From NCBI RefSeq assembly GCF_905475395.1, contig NC_058337.1:97396368-97460367 (forward strand): a stretch of 64,000 nt of DNA, given 5' to 3'. Below are positions 50,001 to 60,300 of the stretch, piece by piece. Position 1 is the stretch's first letter. Every line of letters begins with the position of its first letter. The translations under genes and the position numbers were made by a program. Under the pieces are notes generated by a model, which had not been told where the DNA came from, did not search any database, and saw nothing but the letters and a program-made list of their open reading frames with translations. Source of the stretch: Chrysoperla carnea (Eukaryota; Arthropoda; Insecta; Neuroptera; Chrysopidae).

Positions 50001-53000
50001 CAAAAAACAAGAAATAACATTATATAACAATAAAATTGAAAAAGCTAAAACTTCAGAAGGAGAATATAATTACAATGTTCAAGAATTAATCGAATGGATG
50101 CTATTACAAGAAGAAATTAAAAGTAATAATAATAACGATTACTTAAAAAATTTCGAAAATGATGAAATTAAAGTTTCAAGTCAGAAATTACATGATTTAA
50201 ATAAAGCATTAATTGATCGACTTAAAATAATCGATAATAAATTAAAAAATAAAATTAATAAAGATTTTTCTCAAAATTATAACACATTAGACGATCAAAA
50301 CAAAAATTCTGAAAATTTTCAGAAAATCTTAAAATTTTTCGAACATAAAAATTTACAATTAAATAATGATCAAGAAAAAATAAATTTAAACAATATTGAA
50401 AACCTCTTCATACAAAATTCGGATTATGAAACATTCATTAATTTTTTTATCAATGAAATTCATTTTAATAAAGACTTCAAATTAAAATTAATTGAAATTC
50501 AAAATGTCACTAACAATCGTTCTGTTGAACTTCAAAATCAATTTGAACATTTCACTAAATATAAAAATGTACTAAATGAATTATCAAAACGCAATGATGA
50601 ACTTTATGTAGAAAATAAAAAAAGTCTAATAAGAAAATCGATAAATAGACTATTAAAAAGTGAAAATATTGATAAGATTATTGAAATAATTGAACATTCG
50701 CATGAAAAAAATGAAATTATTGAAAATTTAATAGAATTAATAACGAATTTTGAAATTAAGATTGTTGAAAATATTAATTCCATAAAAAATCTTTATTCTA
50801 AATTAAATAATTGTTTAAAAACACAAAATAATTTGAATTCACAAATAAAAATTATTAATAAAACTTTATCTGAAATGGAAAATAATTCCAATATTCAAGA
50901 CTTAATTTCAGAATTAAAAATATTAAAAAATAATTTTAACGATAGTACAGATAGTGATCAAGTTTTATACGAACAATTAAATAAACAAAAAATACAAATT
51001 GAGGAAAAAATTAAAGAAGATGAAACGGAGAATCTTTTAACACAATTAGAAAATCAAATAGTTGTACTAAAGAAAAATTCAATAACAAATTTAAATCGAT
51101 GTCAACTAAATGATAAAGGGACAAATATACAACTATCAGTCAATCGCCGTCAATCATGCGATAAAGGTGCAAATGTTCAATTCGATTACAAGAAATATAT
51201 TGTAGAATTACGAGAATTACAAAATATCATTGAAAGAGTGAAAGATGATTGTAAAATTTTACATGAAGAAAAATCTGATGATGAAAAATTAATTGATAAA
51301 TTTACATCTGAAATAAAAGTTTTAACATCAGAAATTATACCTCTACATGTAATAAACACTGCTGAAAATATTGAATCGATTTTTGAAAAAATTAATCAAT
51401 TATCGTCATTTAACAATTTAGAAACATTTGAACCAATTCTTTGTAATATTTTAAAAGGTTTGTTACACGATAAATTAAGTAAATTTGAAAATGAAAATGA
51501 TATTACAAACGAAAATATCGAAAATTTAAACAAGAAAGTAAATAAATTAAATATTACAATGAAAATCCATCGCAATCCATCGTGCAATAAACCTACTTCA
51601 TCGGCTGATCAAGTATTAGAATATATTGACTCATTAGAAACTAAACTAACTAAAATACGTGACCAAAATCGAAAGAAAACACAATTGATTAAACATTCGA
51701 AATCGTTAAACGATATAGAAGTTCTATACATGTCAAGCATACCAACAAAACCTAATTCCGAAAATTTTCATCAGATGCTAATCGCAAACCAAAATGATGA
51801 ATTAAAATATTCAAAACAATGGTTTTTTGATGAAAAATCAACCCTCACTGATGAAATTGTTAAAGATATTTCGAATGATGAAGTTCAAACAGCTGATCCG
51901 CAATTTGATGAAAAAATGATTGGAACTGAAATCACATACACAGACAAGAGCTTACAGTTTTTTAATCCAATTATCATTATTGACAAAGAAGTTGAAGTAA
52001 TTGATGTTGAATTCAATGAAAAATTAAATGAAATTCGTTTATTAAAAGAACAAAATGATCAATTATTTAAAAAACAATTGAATTTAACAGATCAAAATGA
52101 TGAATTAAAAAATTATATTACACAATTAAAAGATGAAAATGAAAAATTTTTAAATAAATTACACAACGAAATTCATGACTTAAAAAACCAAAATTATTCA
52201 TTAAGTAAATTGTATAAACCACAGACTATTGAAAGTGGTATAATGGGACCTAGAAAATCATCTACTACTAGTTTACCAGATTCCTATCGTAGAAGTCCTA
52301 CAAAAATGAAAGTGTTGGAAAATGAATTGAAAAAATATCAAACTGAAAATAAGAAATTAAAAGAATTACAAATTATATCGAAAGAAAATAACGCATTACT
52401 TCAAAATGAATTACAAACTTTAAAAAATGAATTTGCTGGAGTACAAAAAATTTGTAAAAAAAAAATGGTCAAGAAAGTTTCTAAAAAATGTCAAACAGAA
52501 GAGTTGTTAACACAAAATAATGAAAAAACTTTAAAAGAACAACGAAATTTTAAAGGGCTGTCACAAAAACATAAAACCGAGAGCATAATTGAAAAGGACG
52601 AACAAATTTTCAATTTCAGGAATCAAGTTAAAGAGATGGAAATAAAAATTAATTATTTAACTAAAATGCTAATGAAAAAAGATATTAAAAATGCTGAGCA
52701 GCAAACTACTACATCCTTAATGGGAACGTCCTTTGTTGATGCGATGACAGGTGTATCTGAAGTTATTTTACCGATACACTCTGCAGTTCAAACTTCAACA
52801 ATTCAAACAGTTGATAAAATTCAGCAAACTGAAGAGAATTTAACAATCGAAAAACGTGTCTGTATTGAACAGTATAATAAATTACAACAAGAAATTGAAA
52901 AATTAACAAAAGAAAATTATAATCTGAAATCAGAACTGGAAAGAACTAAAATTGAAAATACATTCTTAAAAAATCATGAAAATCACAATTTAATACAATT

Positions 53001-56000
53001 GCGTAACACTTTACAAGGTAAATATTTATTTGAAGAAAATAATTAATGCTTGTTTTTTTGTCTGAAATGTGTGTATATTATGAAGTGTAGTCATAAACAA
53101 TCCGTTGTGTGGGTCTGGTGCAACCCTTGAATGTTACGAAATTCTTTTCAGATCATAATGCCGTTTATACGCTTCGATCGGCACCTCAACAAAATCGATA
53201 GTATTTTTTTGTTCGCGCGTTATCAATCAGGAAATAAAGACCAGGAACTTAAGTACATGCACGCACACCTACACGTACTTCTTCTCCAAATTGATGTTAG
53301 TCCCTTGTCCTGATTATAAAACGTAAAGATATGTTGAAAATTTCGATTTTCGGACCCATTACAATAACTTCTATATTCAAATCTTTCTTAGTATCAACCC
53401 TCTGAGGGGGGGGGGTTTGGAAATAACCTCAGAAAAAAACAATATATTATAACAAGAAATCGAACATTAATCAAAAAAATGGATGCTTTTGAACAAAAAA
53501 ATTTTACACATCTTTATAAAGATTATAGACCTTGACTATAGTTGCGTTAAGTGACCTGTTAAAGGATTCCAATTTTAATCGGTAGATAGAATCTTCCTTA
53601 GCAGGATTGTCGGATATAACTTTTTATTCTTCAGATGCTGAACTGAATATACAAAAGTTAAAAGAAATATCTGTAGAAAATATTGGATCGTTAAAATCAC
53701 AATACCATCGAGATCTTCATAATATAATGGCCAAGCATAATAACAGCGTTGCACGACTTCAACAAATGCATGAAGACACTTTAGCCGAATGTGTAAGAGA
53801 GCATGAACGAGAAAATGATAATTTACGTGAATATATAAAAGAATTAAGAACAAAGTTAACGAAGTATGAAATTTCAGCTGAACAAGAAAAAATTGATGAA
53901 TCGGAAGTAATTTTAATACAAAAGAAATTAGTAACAATCCCTACACCTATTTATTTAAATTTAATCTGCGCCGTGTTGCCTTTTTTTCTATTTAATAAAC
54001 TGCAACGTAATTTATATTTTTTTGAATGTGCATTAACGGAATTTATATTACCAGCATAGTGTTAAAAACGGATTGGTTAAATTTAAATAGAACGAATTAT
54101 TCTTAAAATTTTCGATCCGATGTACTACTAATGACATTCGGCTTCGAAAATTGTCGTGCTTAATGTTGAGATTTCCGGAAAAAGTATTGGGAAAATTAAA
54201 TTTTTATTATAAGCAAATTTAGAGGGAAAAAACTTTACTATAATTTTAAATTTTCGCTAGTTTTCTCTATGTTAATACGAAGAGAGTTATCTACATTCAA
54301 AATTTGAACTGTGAAACCTAGACACACAATTTTTCGGTGTATTTTTAAATGTGTATTTTTGAACCCAAATACATTTCATTGTTAATATTAAACTTAGAGA
54401 AAACACAAGAGCTTTTAACCCCTATTTGTATATTTTTTGCGACTATCTTATTGGTTCTTTTTAATAAAAGCTTTGTTGAAAAAATACGAATGTGACCTTA
54501 CCAAACATTATTTTTCTAGAAAAGACTTTTAAGTAACAAAGATACTCAACGAATAGTTTCTTCACCTAATTTAGCAGCTATTGTGGATAAAATTTTGTAT
54601 GAAGGCATAGAGGTAATTCAAACATTTTTTTCTGTTAGAATTAGATACCCGACAACAATGACGCCGGGTTAAACACAGGTGTACTACTTTAATTTGTATC
54701 ATTTTCAATAAACTAAGTTTGTTTTATATATTATTACAGCAATTAACGATTCAAGAACTTACGTTATTGCATGCAAGAACATGTAAAGTTAATAAAAGGA
54801 AAATGACGAATGAAAATGGTTCAAGTAATAAGGATAAATATTTGACACAGTTACAAATTTTAGAACAAGAAATAATGCGAAAACAGAATAACGCCATTGA
54901 AGAATGTAAATATTTTTGTGAAACTATGTATTCTAGAGCTATTAGATTTAAGTTCTAGTGTAGCCAATTTCACTATTGTAGAAGTGAAAACTGATAGAAA
55001 ATCATTAGTTCATTCCAATAGATTCGCCACAATTTCAGCACAAAGCCTCTAGATTAAAATATACATATATCTAATACTCATAGGGAAGAGTAGCCCGGTT
55101 TTTCTCATAGCTGGTGATTTTTATGAAAAATCTGACGATCGATTTATAAACTAAATGATAAATAAATAGGTAATATAATAATTACTCGACTATAGAAGTG
55201 AATGGGTACTCAAAGACTCGGTGGTCATATACTGAGTGGTCCAGGTTATAACAGCAGGACATCAAATTTTAGATTACGTTAACATGATGTTAATTTTTCA
55301 ATTTCTAATAGTCGGGAAAGCGTCCTTAAACAAGATGTTAAAATTTTAGAAAAAAAAAGGATATTGCGAATATTGATAAAACATTTGCTTAAAAAATAGA
55401 AATGAGTAGAAGAAAATTAATAGCAAAACTCCTAAAGTTGTTTTATTAGATAGTAGTATTTATAACATGTTGTTTTTGTCCTAATAAAATTGACGGAAAT
55501 GTGAAAAAATATTTGTTCGGCTTGTAGTTATTTTGCCCTTCAATTTTAGTTTCTTTCAAATCAATGCTGACCTAATTTTAATTATATTTCAGTAAAGAAT
55601 TTAGAACATTCAATGCTTAACGAAAAAGAAGATTTGAATGAATTGAAAATTATGACACAATCAAATAGACGATCGTTATCTGAACATCGAAATAACAACA
55701 ATGAACAGAAAAACAGTTCATTAAATTCTACACGTTCTTTGCAAGTCCATAATAGTAATTTACCTAATAAAGGTAATTTGAAAACAAAGTAAATGTATAC
55801 TCTATGACCTTTTCTCTACAAGAAAGTAGAAATCGATTGTTTTTCGCAAAGATGTAGGTCTTTGATATTTCGCTAAAATTTGGGGTGTAAAAATTATGCT
55901 TTAATACTTTTGTTGAGTATATTATTATAAAAAATATTGTGCAATAATAAGAAATAAGGGCAAATGTTTGCTTTATGTTCCGACATATCCATTTGCTATA

Positions 56001-56315
56001 TTTTCAACTATAGTAACTGGATGTATCGGAAGATTCAAAGTTACTAAGAATGACTGTAATTTAAATCCTTGATCATATTCTATTGAGGATTGTGCAAGGA
56101 ATAGAAATTCTTTGGAGTTATAGAGGTGTCTGTCGAACCTAACAATACAGGTCATAAAGTATGCATTTAAAATAATTCTTTAGAAAATAATGAGAATATT
56201 TTGTTATTCAGTGACACTGAAAAGAGAAGGCAGAAAACCAAAAAAACTACATAATCAATTAATGACACGTGAGAGTTTACAAAATTCTGCAATAAGGAAA
56301 AAAAGAAAAACTTAA
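44058..56315 (+). CDS. Giant coiled-coil protein, tandem paralogue 1 (about 2,477 residues)
   Basis: Eleven exons: 44058-44246, 44311-44487, 44555-44709, 45308-45941, 47272-48195, 48502-53017, 53635-53930, 54520-54612, 54740-54905, 55593-55772, 56212-56315. All junctions are GT-AG and phases agree. Exon 7 could also end at 53906 and exon 9 at 54917, both in frame. Residues 1-63 carry the signature DRVFYPAGD...SCTDTRAWQL...RRQHLLEIL shared with the next gene. From about residue 85 the protein is almost wholly charged, Leu-heptad coiled coil, including one 4.5 kb exon. It is broken by a Ser/Ala-rich segment (49162-49240), a basic Ser/Pro stretch (52246-52308) and QT-type motifs. The last residues are strongly basic (KREGRKPKK, IRKKRKT). 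No motor, membrane or enzyme domain is seen. It probably serves as a scaffold or tether; I do not recognise a named family. Confidence 0.85.
44710..45307 (+). other. Intron 3 of coiled-coil gene 1
   Basis: A 598 bp intron, GTAAGT to CTCACAG. It interrupts a Phe codon (TT|C). No repeats or genes are seen. Confidence 0.8.
45942..47271 (+). other. Intron 4 of coiled-coil gene 1
   Basis: A 1.33 kb intron, GTAAGA to TTTAAG. It holds a G-run at 46748-46756 and a segment near 47040 (ACGCAGCTCTTGCGTTAGCGGATTTTT) that loosely resembles 17717 (ACGCAGCTACTGCGCTACGAATTTTT), possibly a dispersed repeat. No gene. Confidence 0.7.
48196..48501 (+). other. Intron 5 of coiled-coil gene 1
   Basis: A 306 bp phase-0 intron, GTAAGT to TTTACAG. 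Nothing recognised in it. Confidence 0.85.
53018..53634 (+). other. Intron 6 of coiled-coil gene 1
   Basis: A 617 bp phase-1 intron, GTAAAT to CTTCAG. It rebuilds an Asp codon (G|AT). A G-run lies near 53406. No gene or repeat recognised. Confidence 0.7.
53931..54519 (+). other. Intron 7 of coiled-coil gene 1
   Basis: About 589 bp, ending TTTTTCTAG. The donor is either GTAACA at 53931 or GTAATT at 53907; both keep the frame. The open frame runs on to 54059 without help, ending in hydrophobic F/L residues that do not look like the rest of the protein, so I treat it as intron. Confidence 0.6.
54906..55592 (+). other. Intron 9 of coiled-coil gene 1
   Basis: About 687 bp, ending TATTTCAG. The donor is GTAAAT (54906) or GTGAAA (54918); both give phase 1. 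If unspliced, the frame stops at 54957 after RAIRFKF, which would be a shorter isoform. Confidence 0.55.
55773..56211 (+). other. Intron 10 of coiled-coil gene 1
   Basis: A 439 bp phase-1 intron, GTAATT to TTATTCAG, joining to the basic C-terminal exon. Without splicing the frame would end at 55792 after GNLKTK. Nothing else is in the intron. Confidence 0.6.
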
Positions 56316-56419
56316 ATAAGCTTACTACATGGTGTTATGTACTAATTTTGTTTACTAATTTGATCACTGTTGTGTATTTCATTGGATTTACTGTTAAATT
56401 AATAATTAAATGTATTTCA

Positions 56420-56425
56420 AATAAA
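56420..56425 (+). terminator. Poly(A) signal AATAAA, coiled-coil gene 1
   Basis: AATAAA about 105 bases after the stop codon at 56313-56315, agreeing with that exon being the last. Confidence 0.6.
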
Positions 56426-56540
56426 GAAATTTTTCTATTTACAAAACATTTGGATTTTGAAAAAAATATCCCCAATAGTGGTTTTTTCAGTAAAAAACAG
56501 TAAAATCAAAAGTAAAAAGAATTAAAAAAAATACACTTAT

Positions 56541-56622
56541 AGGTACTAGGAATCGAACCAGGGTCTCTTGGATTCATTCCAAGAGTCTTTTCCAGCTGGA
56601 AATGAGCCATATACGCTCTAGG
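56541..56622 (-). repeat. tRNA-like SINE head, copy 1
   Basis: Read on the minus strand it has an A-box-like TGGCTCATTTCCAGCTGG, a perfect 5-bp anticodon-type stem CTTGG/CCAAG with a 7-base loop, and a canonical B box GGTTCGATTCC. The acceptor stem does not pair and the base before the anticodon is not T, so it is a tRNA-derived repeat, not a working tRNA gene. Confidence 0.65.
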
Positions 56623-56849
56623 CGAATTGTGAAATTTTTCAACTAAACGAATTCATTTGTTTATGATAGTCAACATTAATTAAATGATTATTATTATTTT
56701 TTTTTTACTAAATTTTGTATACAAATTTAAACATCAAAGTCCATTTACGATTATAATAAATTAATGTTTATGATACAATGGCGTAAATTATAAAGACAAA
56801 CAACCTGTTGAGTTAATCCTAAGTAAAGAGAATTGTAAAAATACATGTA

Positions 56850-56919
56850 TACCAGGAGTCACCAGGATCTCCTGGATTCATTCCAAACGCCTTTACCAAC
56901 TAGGCCATATACGCTCTAG
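56850..56919 (-). repeat. tRNA-like SINE head, copy 2
   Basis: It shares CTAGAGCGTATATGGC and GGAATGAATCCA with copy 1. Its A box TGGCCTAGTTGGTAAAGGC is near-canonical, but its B box (GGTGACTCC) is degenerate. It lies 0.3 kb from copy 1 in the same orientation. Confidence 0.65.
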
Positions 56920-57372
56920 ACATACTTTACAATTTTTTGCTAGGATCATATTTGATGGATTTTTCAGGATACTTTTGGAGATGTGCGGAAGGGGGTCCAT
57001 TATGCCCTTGGATTTTTGTTTTAAAGTAGTTATTGAATTATATATAGAAGAAAAAATGTTCTTTTTGTGTTTTAAAGGGGTTTAGTGAGGAGGGGGCTGT
57101 GGTTTATGCTTTTAAATGTCATACTCTTAAGAAAATAAAATAAATCAACAAACCTGTGATCAAAAATTAATAAATATTTACCTGGACAACTCTAAAAACA
57201 TTTTGTTTTTTTTATAATAAAATTTATAAGGACAATGTAAAAAAGTTAAATGGACGCATCTGTCGAAGGCACGGATTCTTATGAAAAATTCTAGTACGAA
57301 TAAATTAAATTATTAAAAAAATTAGTAATAAACAAGACAATTAAAAAAATTAATATAAAATACTGATACAAA

Positions 57373-60300
57373 ATGGCATCATATATAAATAAGAAGGATC
57401 GAGTATTTTATCCTGCGGGCGATTGTCCACCACTGCAATTTCATAGACAAAGGCCAGAAGCATGTTTAAAAACATATTATTCATGTACAGATACTCGTGT
57501 GTGGGAATTAGCCGAAGAACCAAGGAGACAACATTTACGAGAGATTTTAAGTACCCCAGTGGTAATAACTTTTTATAATTTGTATTTATAAGAAATATTC
57601 ATCATTTCAAGTTATGAAAAATTTCTAAAATGTTAACGTAACACTTAAAAATAGCATTAAGCTTCAGCCTTTTTTCATAATTTCATTTATATTTATTATC
57701 AGTTTGAAGATTATAACTTACTATTTTTAAAATGAATAGAAACTGAAAGGGTGTGAGTCACATAAAAGTGGTGAATTAAGTTTTGTAGCAGAGCATTTCA
57801 AGTTTTGACTTTAAGCCTCAGTGATTTATTTTAAAAGTTAATTTTCTAGTTTTTAGTTCAGTTCATGTTTGCTAAAAATGATGACCGAATTGGGATTATA
57901 GACCTAGTTAGATATTTTGGTGAAATGTTAAAAAACCCCCTAGAACCAACCTTTTTCAGTTCCATTTAAGTTAGAAAGTTCGAGATTTTTCCATTCGACG
58001 TGAAACAGTTCTAATAAAAAACTCTGAAAATAGGAAAAAGATCCCCAAAACTATCCCCTGTTCTTCTATACATGCTAGACAAATTTTTCACTCAACGCAG
58101 AATAACTAAAACTTAAGAGGATAATTTTAAAAACTACATTTTTTCATCGCTACCTCTCGGATATGGTAATGTAAGACCTTCCTATTTTTTTTTTTTTTTT
58201 TTGGGGAATGCGACCGTAGATGTTACGATTGCCTTGTTAGAGTGCTAAACTCTAATAAAATTGAGAAAGTCCTTAAAATTTTGAAATCCACACTTTCTTC
58301 ATTTGTTTCATCGATAAGTATATATAAGTTATGATTGGAAAGTTCGTTAAATATAGTAGTCTAGTACGAATAAACGCAGAAACCTACAAAACAGCGTCGA
58401 TTTGATGCTGCGAGATATTTAAAATATTTTTAATGCATCGTAGAATATCTGCCTAGGCATACCCCCTCTGTTTGAAAATTGGTATCTAATTTAAAAACAA
58501 AATTTATTTCAAGGGTTTACAATTGGGCAATTATGTTCCTGTTGAGATGTTAATTAATATATTGATGTGCAGTGATGCTGAGGTATGTATTAAAGAAAAA
58601 GATTACGGGAGCAGCGTGGGATATCATCGTTCGTATGGCACTAATAACGAGGCATCAAATTGCTTTTGCTGTAATTCTTCAGCATCACGTCAAATAAAAA
58701 CTTGTGGAACTCAATGTCCTCCAATGAAATCGTACACATCAAAGGAAACGGTTTGTTGTGACAGAGATAAAGAAATTAATAAACTAAATAATCAAATTGA
58801 GGTAAGTTTTAAGAATTTTTTGCAGTATAACCGTAATAACATCCAAGTTCAGGCGTAGTATTTCAGTCATTACACAATGGCTGGAAATTTTAGAATCAAG
58901 GTCGTGTCTACTGCCGGTTTTTAACTAAACCGACAGTTGAGTTTTTGTTTTTCAACAAAAACAAAACTGCTACAAACTGAAACTGTAATGGTCTTTACAT
59001 TGCCAGTCTTCAAAAAGTTTGTAAAAAGTTGCAGTTTTATTTTTGCAACATAAGCGTGTTTTGTTTTTGTTTGTCCGTTTATTAAAAAACCAGCTTAACA
59101 ACTTTTGACTGTACGAAAATTTTTATAGTTCTGTTTCTAGGGGCCTGGAATGGCAAGCTTGAAATTGATTAATATTCGTTGAGAATGATTTTCAAGGTTG
59201 TGGACTAAGAACACCCTGCTTTGTTAAATGTTGGATATTCAATGAATATTCACAACCTTCTCTTATATTTCAACAATAGTCTTCTTACATTTTCAGTCGG
59301 TTTGAAATGACTGTCTAAAACTACGTTTGACCTTAGATCTAGACCTAATAGTATATCCGCGAGAAATGTTTCTGATAAGGTCTGATAAGAGCTTATATGA
59401 ATTCTTATCCTATAAGGTCTGATTTAGCCAGATCAGACTACAACACTGATTCGCTTTCTTAACATCAATTTACTTCCATTCTTTGGACAATTTAATAATA
59501 TTAAAACAATAATTAACGGAGTCAAAAATCTTTGATAGAATCAGATATAAAAGGCAAAGGAGTATTCCTTAATTTTTCTGCTGTTTAATTACCTACTTTA
59601 GAACACCTTGTGTATAAAATATTTTTTACAGAAATTGGAATACGATATAAAATGTGCAAAGAAAAATATTTATGATAATGAGAAACTATTATGTCAGATG
59701 TCGAATGAAATAAAAGATAAAACTAGAGAAATATCAGAAAAAACTAATGAAATAATATCGATAAAGAAAGATTTATGTGAAAAAACCAATGAAATTGCAT
59801 CATTAAAGAATGAGTCATGTCAAAAAAGTGAAGAAATCCAATCACTCAAGACTGAATTGTGTCAAAAATCCAACTTTGCCGCTGAAAGCTTAAAAAAATT
59901 GGAATTATTAAATAGAAAATTACATGATTCTGAATGTGAACGTAAAGAGTTGGAGCGTAAAAATTGTGAACATCAAAAAACCTTACAGAAACTGGAAGAT
60001 GTTAGTAAATTATATATATCTAGTAATAAAATAGAAACATTTAACTTTTTACTATTTGCCCTGTGTGAGAAAGTAGTATAAAAAAATTATATAGAAAAAT
60101 CAATCCCCTGATTTGATTTCATGAATCTGCAGACCATCAACTACGATTATTTTTAATTCAATTTACTTGCCTGCATCACTATAGATCGCACGATAATAGT
60201 TTTAGATTCTTCGAATTGGCTCAGCATATTTTTATTCGTATTTTTTGAGATATTAGAGCTATATTTGAGAATTTTCTTCCCACAAAATTTTAATGTTCCA

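Larger units (their letters stand above)
56316..57372. other. Intergenic region between the tandem paralogues
   Basis: About 1.06 kb between the stop of gene 1 and the start of gene 2. It holds the poly(A) signal of gene 1, two tRNA-like repeat heads on the minus strand, and AT-rich DNA that must include the promoter of gene 2 unless a 5' untranslated exon exists. Confidence 0.7.

Noticed and set aside
53575-53937. 120-codon minus-strand frame
   Set aside because: Shadow of exon 7 of coiled-coil gene 1. Leu-rich residues come from reverse reading of coiled-coil codons.
53931-54059. Read-through of exon 7 ending in a hydrophobic tail, possible membrane anchor
   Set aside because: Exons 8-11 continue in perfect phase with good splice sites and a poly(A) signal at the end, so the tail is more likely intron sequence.
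44058-56315. Assignment of the coiled-coil genes to named proteins such as golgins, CENP-E, ninein or pericentrin
   Set aside because: Only general coiled-coil resemblance is visible. No GRIP, kinesin motor, EF-hand or PACT-type segment could be identified.
56541-56919. Functional tRNA genes
   Set aside because: The acceptor stems do not pair, the anticodon loop base before the anticodon is wrong in copy 1, and the B box is degenerate in copy 2.
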